This document shows positions 5,496-9,382 of a DNA stretch of 9,382 nt, piece after piece. Origin of the DNA: Spirochaetales bacterium (GTDB taxonomy: Bacteria > Spirochaetota > Spirochaetia > DSM-27196 > SKKC01); NCBI GenBank assembly GCA_007121695.1, contig SKKC01000076.1, forward strand, positions 1-9,382, given 5' to 3'. Made by a program: the position numbers and the translations under genes. The notes under the pieces are model-generated. The model worked only from the letters and a program-made list of their open reading frames with translations. It did not search any database and was not told where the DNA came from. The number at the start of each line of letters is the position of its first letter. Position 1 is the first letter of the stretch.

Positions 5496-8400
5496 CTCTC
5501 GGTGATTTTTCAACGCGCAACTCGGTTCTCATCAACATATTTACTATTCTGCTCCTGATCCTCGGGGCGATCAGCGTTATACGGCTTCCGCAGGAGCAGT
5601 TCTCCGAAGTACCGTTTTTTTTCATTAACATTACCGTTCCCTGGCCCGGGGTATCGGCCGAGGATATCGAAGAGTCCGTTACGACCGTGATCGAAAACGA
5701 AATGCAGGGCGTGGACCGGCTTAGTCAGTTCAACTCGGTAACCCGCGACGGGGTCACCACCGTGCTGCTGCAGTTCGACCAGGAGATAGACCGGCAGGCC
5801 TTCGACCGTGTGTTTCAGGACGTTCGGAACCGGTTCGCAACGCTGAATCTGCCGGATGGAGTCGGGCAGGAGGTCATTTCCGAGTTCAGCTCCAACGACT
5901 TTCTTCCGGTTATCGAGGTTGTGCTCTTCGGAGACGTCGGGTACGAGGTGCTGAACCGTACCGCGGAAAACCTCTCGGATCGGCTGACGACGATTCGGGA
6001 CGTCTCGGGGGTCGACATTGTCGGAGCCCGCGAGCGGACCTTCTTCATAGATGCGGACCCCGTCCGTCTCGAGTCCTTCGGTGTCACGGTCGAGCAGGTG
6101 GTCGGCGCGGTGCAGGCCCGAAACGCCACGACGCCGGGAGGCAGCCTCAGAACACCGACGCGTCAGTTTTTGCTGCGTACCATCGGTGACGTGTCGGCGG
6201 CGGACGAACTCGAGACAGTGGTGCTTCGTGCGTCTGACGCAGGCCTGGTGCGGGTAAAGGATGTGGCAACGGTTTTTGAAGGCTACGACGAAGACGGCAT
6301 CCGCGCACGCTTTAACGGACAGGAGAGTATTACGCTCCGCATTACCAAAGTACCCGGTGGTTCGAGCGTCGACATAGCCGAAGAGGCCGCGCGTCGCATC
6401 GACACCTTCCGCGGAACCGTGATTCCTGACGGCATAGAAGTCGCCTTCGTGAACGACTCGACGGTGCAGATACGCGATTCAATTAACGTCCTCGTTTCGA
6501 ACGCGGTACTCGGACTGGTGCTGCTTGTCGCCATTCTCCTGGTATTCGTCGGGGTCCGGAACGCGCTCATGACCGCGCTCGGAATCCCGGTTACCTTCGC
6601 CATTACCTTTATCGTGCTCGAGTCTCTCGGCGAGACGCTCAATAGCAATACGCTGTTCGGGCTCGTGCTCGTACTGGGGCTCATTGTCGACCACGCGATC
6701 GTCATTGTCGAAAACAGTTACCGTCTGCAGTCGCAGGGGCTTAGCCGTCACGACGCGGCGATCAAGGGGGTCAACCAGGTGGTCGTGCCGGTGTGGGCCG
6801 CTACTGCCACGACCGTCGCGGCCTTTCTGCCGCTCGCGTTTCTGCCGGGAATTATCGGGCGATTCCTTCGTGTCGTGCCGATTACGGTTGCCATAGCGCT
6901 AATCGCGAGTACCTTCGAGGCAAGCGTGTTCCTGCCGTCTCACTTCGCGGACTGGCCGGGAAAGAGCAGGGAAGGACGTATAGCCGCGCGTTTTGAGCGG
7001 GTCAAGGACTCGTTCAGGGGTTTTCTGACACTGGTGTATCGCAGGCGCGCGCTGACGGTATTCGTGATGCTGCTCGTCATGATCGGATCGTTCTCGCTCG
7101 TTGGTTTCATTGGCCAGGATCTGTTTGCTGCCGAAGACGCGAGCCAGTTTTTCATAGATATAGAAATGCCACCCGGTACGCCCATACACCGTACCGACGA
7201 GGTCGTGCGGCGCTTTGAAGACCGGTTCATGCCGCTTGTCGGCCAGGGCGAGTTCCGGGCGATTAACGCCTACGTCGGATTCTCGGCCGGGGAAGGGCAG
7301 AACCGTACTGACCCTCGTGTGGGCCAGCTGGTTGTCGATCTGCTCGAGGCAGATGAAGGCAGGCCGCGCAGCGTCCTCGCGATCATGAACGAGGCCGAAC
7401 AGATGGCCGCCGACATTCCGGGCGCGGAGTTCGTCCGGTTCCGCCGACAGCAGACCGGCCCGCCAGTGGATGCGCCAGTCGTGTTCCGACTCTTTGGCGA
7501 CAGCTACGACGAACTGATCCTCGCTACCGAAGCGATACGCGCCGAACTCATGGCGAGTGAAGGTATCTTCGACATACGCGACAACTTTGAAGTCTCGACA
7601 CCCGAGCTGCGCATAACCGTCGACGATACCGAAGCTGCACGGTTCGGCCTGAACCGGCAGTCAGTGGGCGTCTACATTCGGGCCGGATTCGAAGGGCTGC
7701 CCGCGGGACGCGTCTTTACGGACAATCGTGAGACGCCTGTGCGAGTCCGCTACGAGTTTACCGGGCCCATGACCGCGGAACGGCTGCTTGATCTCTCTGT
7801 GCCGACGGCCGACGGTCGGCGAATTCCGCTGTCGACGATCGCCAGGGTCGAGGATGCCGAAGCCATTGCGTCCATACAGCGGCTCAACGGGCGCCGCGAA
7901 GTAACCATAGAAGCAGAAGCCCTCGAGGGCACGGATCTCGGTGCTGTCGACGCACGCATCGTGGCGCTGTTCGAAGACGAGCTCGCAGCGCTCGCCCCGG
8001 GGGTGGAGCTTGAAACCGAGGGACAGTTCGCGGAGTTTCAGAATCTGCTTATCGATATTCTGCGGACCTTCCTGATCGGAATCTTTCTGATCTACATGAT
8101 TCTCGCAACGCAGTTCAACAGCTACACGCAGCCAGTGCTGATTCTCTTCAGCGTTCCGTTCGCCTTTGTCGGTGTCGTGTTGTATCTCTTTCTGAGCGGG
8201 ACCGCGTTGTCGTCCATTGTCATATACGCGGCGGTTGCGCTCGCCGGAATTGCGGTCAACGACAGCATTGTGCTTATCAGCTTTATCAACGAACTGCGCG
8301 AGGAGGGGTGGGCCGTACGCGATGCGATAATCGAAGCTGCCGCCACGCGCTTGCGGCCGATCATGCTTACGTCGCTCACAACCATTGCCGGTCTGCTTCC

Positions 8401-8554
8401 GACAGCGCTCGGTCTTGGCGGCGAGAGCGTAATCTGGGGCCCCATGGCCAGCACCATAGTCTTCGGACTGATCTTCAGCACGATTACCGCTCTGATCATT
8501 ATTCCCTGCGTGTATGGAATACTGTTCGATTCACGACGCCGGAGGGCAGCATGA
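5492..8554 (+). CDS. RND family efflux permease
   Basis: A 1020-residue inner-membrane pump of full RND length. It has the usual two-fold layout: TM1 near 11-31, a large periplasmic loop at about 32-330, TM2-6 at about 335-485, TM7 near 519-540, a second loop to about 850, and TM8-12 to 1010. Typical motifs include VPWPGVSAEDIE (49-60) and GGSL (217-220). In TM4 the relay motif is VDHAIVIVEN, with D400 kept and H401 where AcrB has its second Asp. In TM10 the motif is GIAVNDSIVLISF, with N923/D924 where AcrB has Lys940-Asn941. Proton coupling is therefore expected but with a different residue set; such NDS variants belong to a common non-AcrB branch. The start is GTG at 5492, overlapping the adaptor stop (GTGA), with GAGG at 5481-5484 seven bases before it. 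Substrates cannot be inferred: a drug pump is likely, a heavy-metal (CusA) type less so. Confidence 0.95.
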   Translation: MTLGDFSTRNSVLINIFTILLLILGAISVIRLPQEQFSEVPFFFINITVPWPGVSAEDIEESVTTVIENEMQGVDRLSQFNSVTRDGVTTVLLQFDQEIDRQAFDRVFQDVRNRFATLNLPDGVGQEVISEFSSNDFLPVIEVVLFGDVGYEVLNRTAENLSDRLTTIRDVSGVDIVGARERTFFIDADPVRLESFGVTVEQVVGAVQARNATTPGGSLRTPTRQFLLRTIGDVSAADELETVVLRASDAGLVRVKDVATVFEGYDEDGIRARFNGQESITLRITKVPGGSSVDIAEEAARRIDTFRGTVIPDGIEVAFVNDSTVQIRDSINVLVSNAVLGLVLLVAILLVFVGVRNALMTALGIPVTFAITFIVLESLGETLNSNTLFGLVLVLGLIVDHAIVIVENSYRLQSQGLSRHDAAIKGVNQVVVPVWAATATTVAAFLPLAFLPGIIGRFLRVVPITVAIALIASTFEASVFLPSHFADWPGKSREGRIAARFERVKDSFRGFLTLVYRRRALTVFVMLLVMIGSFSLVGFIGQDLFAAEDASQFFIDIEMPPGTPIHRTDEVVRRFEDRFMPLVGQGEFRAINAYVGFSAGEGQNRTDPRVGQLVVDLLEADEGRPRSVLAIMNEAEQMAADIPGAEFVRFRRQQTGPPVDAPVVFRLFGDSYDELILATEAIRAELMASEGIFDIRDNFEVSTPELRITVDDTEAARFGLNRQSVGVYIRAGFEGLPAGRVFTDNRETPVRVRYEFTGPMTAERLLDLSVPTADGRRIPLSTIARVEDAEAIASIQRLNGRREVTIEAEALEGTDLGAVDARIVALFEDELAALAPGVELETEGQFAEFQNLLIDILRTFLIGIFLIYMILATQFNSYTQPVLILFSVPFAFVGVVLYLFLSGTALSSIVIYAAVALAGIAVNDSIVLISFINELREEGWAVRDAIIEAAATRLRPIMLTSLTTIAGLLPTALGLGGESVIWGPMASTIVFGLIFSTITALIIIPCVYGILFDSRRRRAA

Positions 8555-9382
8555 TGTATCGATTTTACCCTGTCGTTCCCCCGCTTCTGCGTGTGGGAGC
8601 CATGATTGTGTTTCTGGGGCTTGTACCCGGCTTCGCCCGCGGCCAGCAGGTGCTCGATATATCGGATCTGCTGCAGCGGGTGCTCAGCGAAAATCGTGAC
8701 CTCGAGCGGGCACTGCTCGAGGAGCAGCAGGCCGAGGCGGGGTACCGTAGCGCCCGTGCCTCCATAGGTCCGCAGGTCGAGCTCGATGTGAACCCGCTTA
8801 CCGTCGACAACAGGCGCGTGCAGCAGGGTTTTGACCCTGTGACTGGCCCGATACAGCGCACCGTCCGCACCGCCTCCGCCGGAGCGACCCTGCGCTACGT
8901 ACAGGCGCTCCCGACCGGCGGACGACTGGTCGGCGAGACCGGGCTCGAGCTGTCTCGCTCGCGCAGCATTGCCGAAGACGAGGGCGAAGACGACACGATA
9001 CGCTTCGAAGCCTCACCGCAGGTCAGCCTTCGGTTTTCGCAGCCGGTGTTCGTCCGTGGATCGTTCATAGATACCAGGATTACCAGCGCAATCGATACGC
9101 AGGCCCGGACCGGCGTTCGCATTGCCGAGCTTACCCGCCGCGATCTCGAGAACCGTTTCGCGCTTGCGGCGACCGAGCTTTACTTCGCGATCGCGGACCT
9201 CAGGCGTGTGGTGTCCGTACAGGAAGAACGCCTTGATCTTACGCGCCGACAGATCGCCCGTACCGGGGACGACGTCGAGGCTGGCGCGGCAAGCAGGCAG
9301 CAGCTTTTGCAGTTGCAGCTCGCAGAGAACGGTCTTCGCGACGCGCTCCTGCAGACCCGCGAACAGCTTCGTAACCTCGAGC
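8551..9382 (+). CDS. TolC-like outer-membrane efflux protein (3' end outside window)
   Basis: 277 codons are open to the window edge. Residues 1-31 form a signal peptide (basic residues, hydrophobic core MIVFLGLVPGFA, cleavage likely near ARG-QQ). The mature part starts with DISDLLQRVLSENRDLERALLEEQQAEAGYRSARA, the usual first helix of outer-membrane efflux proteins, followed by beta-rich sequence (ASIGPQVELDV and later LRYVQALPTGGRL) and long coiled helices from about residue 195 on. AGAASRQQLLQLQLAE near residue 250 is the repeat-end motif of the family. A normal member is about 420-480 residues, so roughly the second half lies outside. ATG at 8551 overlaps the pump stop (ATGA); ATG at 8554 is equally possible, with GGAGG at 8541-8545 giving 5 or 8 bases of spacing. 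Third gene of the efflux operon; the family acts as a trimeric exit duct. Confidence 0.92.
   Translation, partial: MMYRFYPVVPPLLRVGAMIVFLGLVPGFARGQQVLDISDLLQRVLSENRDLERALLEEQQAEAGYRSARASIGPQVELDVNPLTVDNRRVQQGFDPVTGPIQRTVRTASAGATLRYVQALPTGGRLVGETGLELSRSRSIAEDEGEDDTIRFEASPQVSLRFSQPVFVRGSFIDTRITSAIDTQARTGVRIAELTRRDLENRFALAATELYFAIADLRRVVSVQEERLDLTRRQIARTGDDVEAGAASRQQLLQLQLAENGLRDALLQTREQLRNLE

Noticed and set aside
4422..5513. 363-codon open frame on the minus strand opposite the adaptor gene
   Set aside because: Translation is rich in Arg and His with no domain pattern, and it lies fully antisense to a clear adaptor gene with signal peptide and lipoyl motifs. It is a shadow of GC-rich codon use.

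Overview
The window looks like chromosomal DNA of a diderm (Gram-negative type) bacterium. The coding regions are GC-rich, and there is a lipoprotein adaptor, an RND pump and an outer-membrane channel protein. A spirochaete is my best guess, from the mix of chemoreceptor, cyclase-fold and efflux genes and a loose lipobox with Phe at -3. That is an inference, because no rRNA or marker gene is present.

Layout. (1) Positions 1-1553, minus strand: two tightly linked signalling genes. The first (633-1553) has a death-like/EAD-like N-terminus and a class III nucleotidyl-cyclase-fold domain. It keeps both metal Asp residues but lacks the usual base-recognition and transition-state residues. The second (1-630, cut by the window edge) has a receiver-like domain and then the start of what looks like a second, more degenerate cyclase-fold domain. 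(2) Positions 1554-1651: a divergent intergenic region with small palindromes. (3) Positions 1652-3520, plus strand: a soluble chemoreceptor with a methyl-accepting signalling domain, a degenerate CZB-like helical domain and a C-terminal bacteriohemerythrin domain with one His ligand replaced by Gln.

(4) Positions 3495-4330: a magnesium-homeostasis locus that appears broken. A good sigma70-type promoter overlaps the chemoreceptor stop codon. It is followed by a clear M-box (ykoK) Mg2+ riboswitch, an intrinsic terminator, and then only the last 127 codons of an mgtE magnesium transporter, in which the pore Asp position is Val. Between the terminator and the fragment lies a MITE-like inverted repeat. 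Its right end stops within about 10 bp of where mgtE homology starts. A third copy of the repeat core sits just after the fragment. Together these suggest that a mobile-element event removed the front of mgtE and left its riboswitch in place.

(5) Positions 4404-9382, plus strand: a tripartite efflux operon with 4-base overlaps between genes: lipoprotein periplasmic adaptor, RND permease (1020 aa) and TolC-like outer-membrane protein (cut by the window edge). The adaptor has no visible Shine-Dalgarno sequence and may be leaderless. No tRNA, rRNA, CRISPR array or complete insertion sequence was seen.
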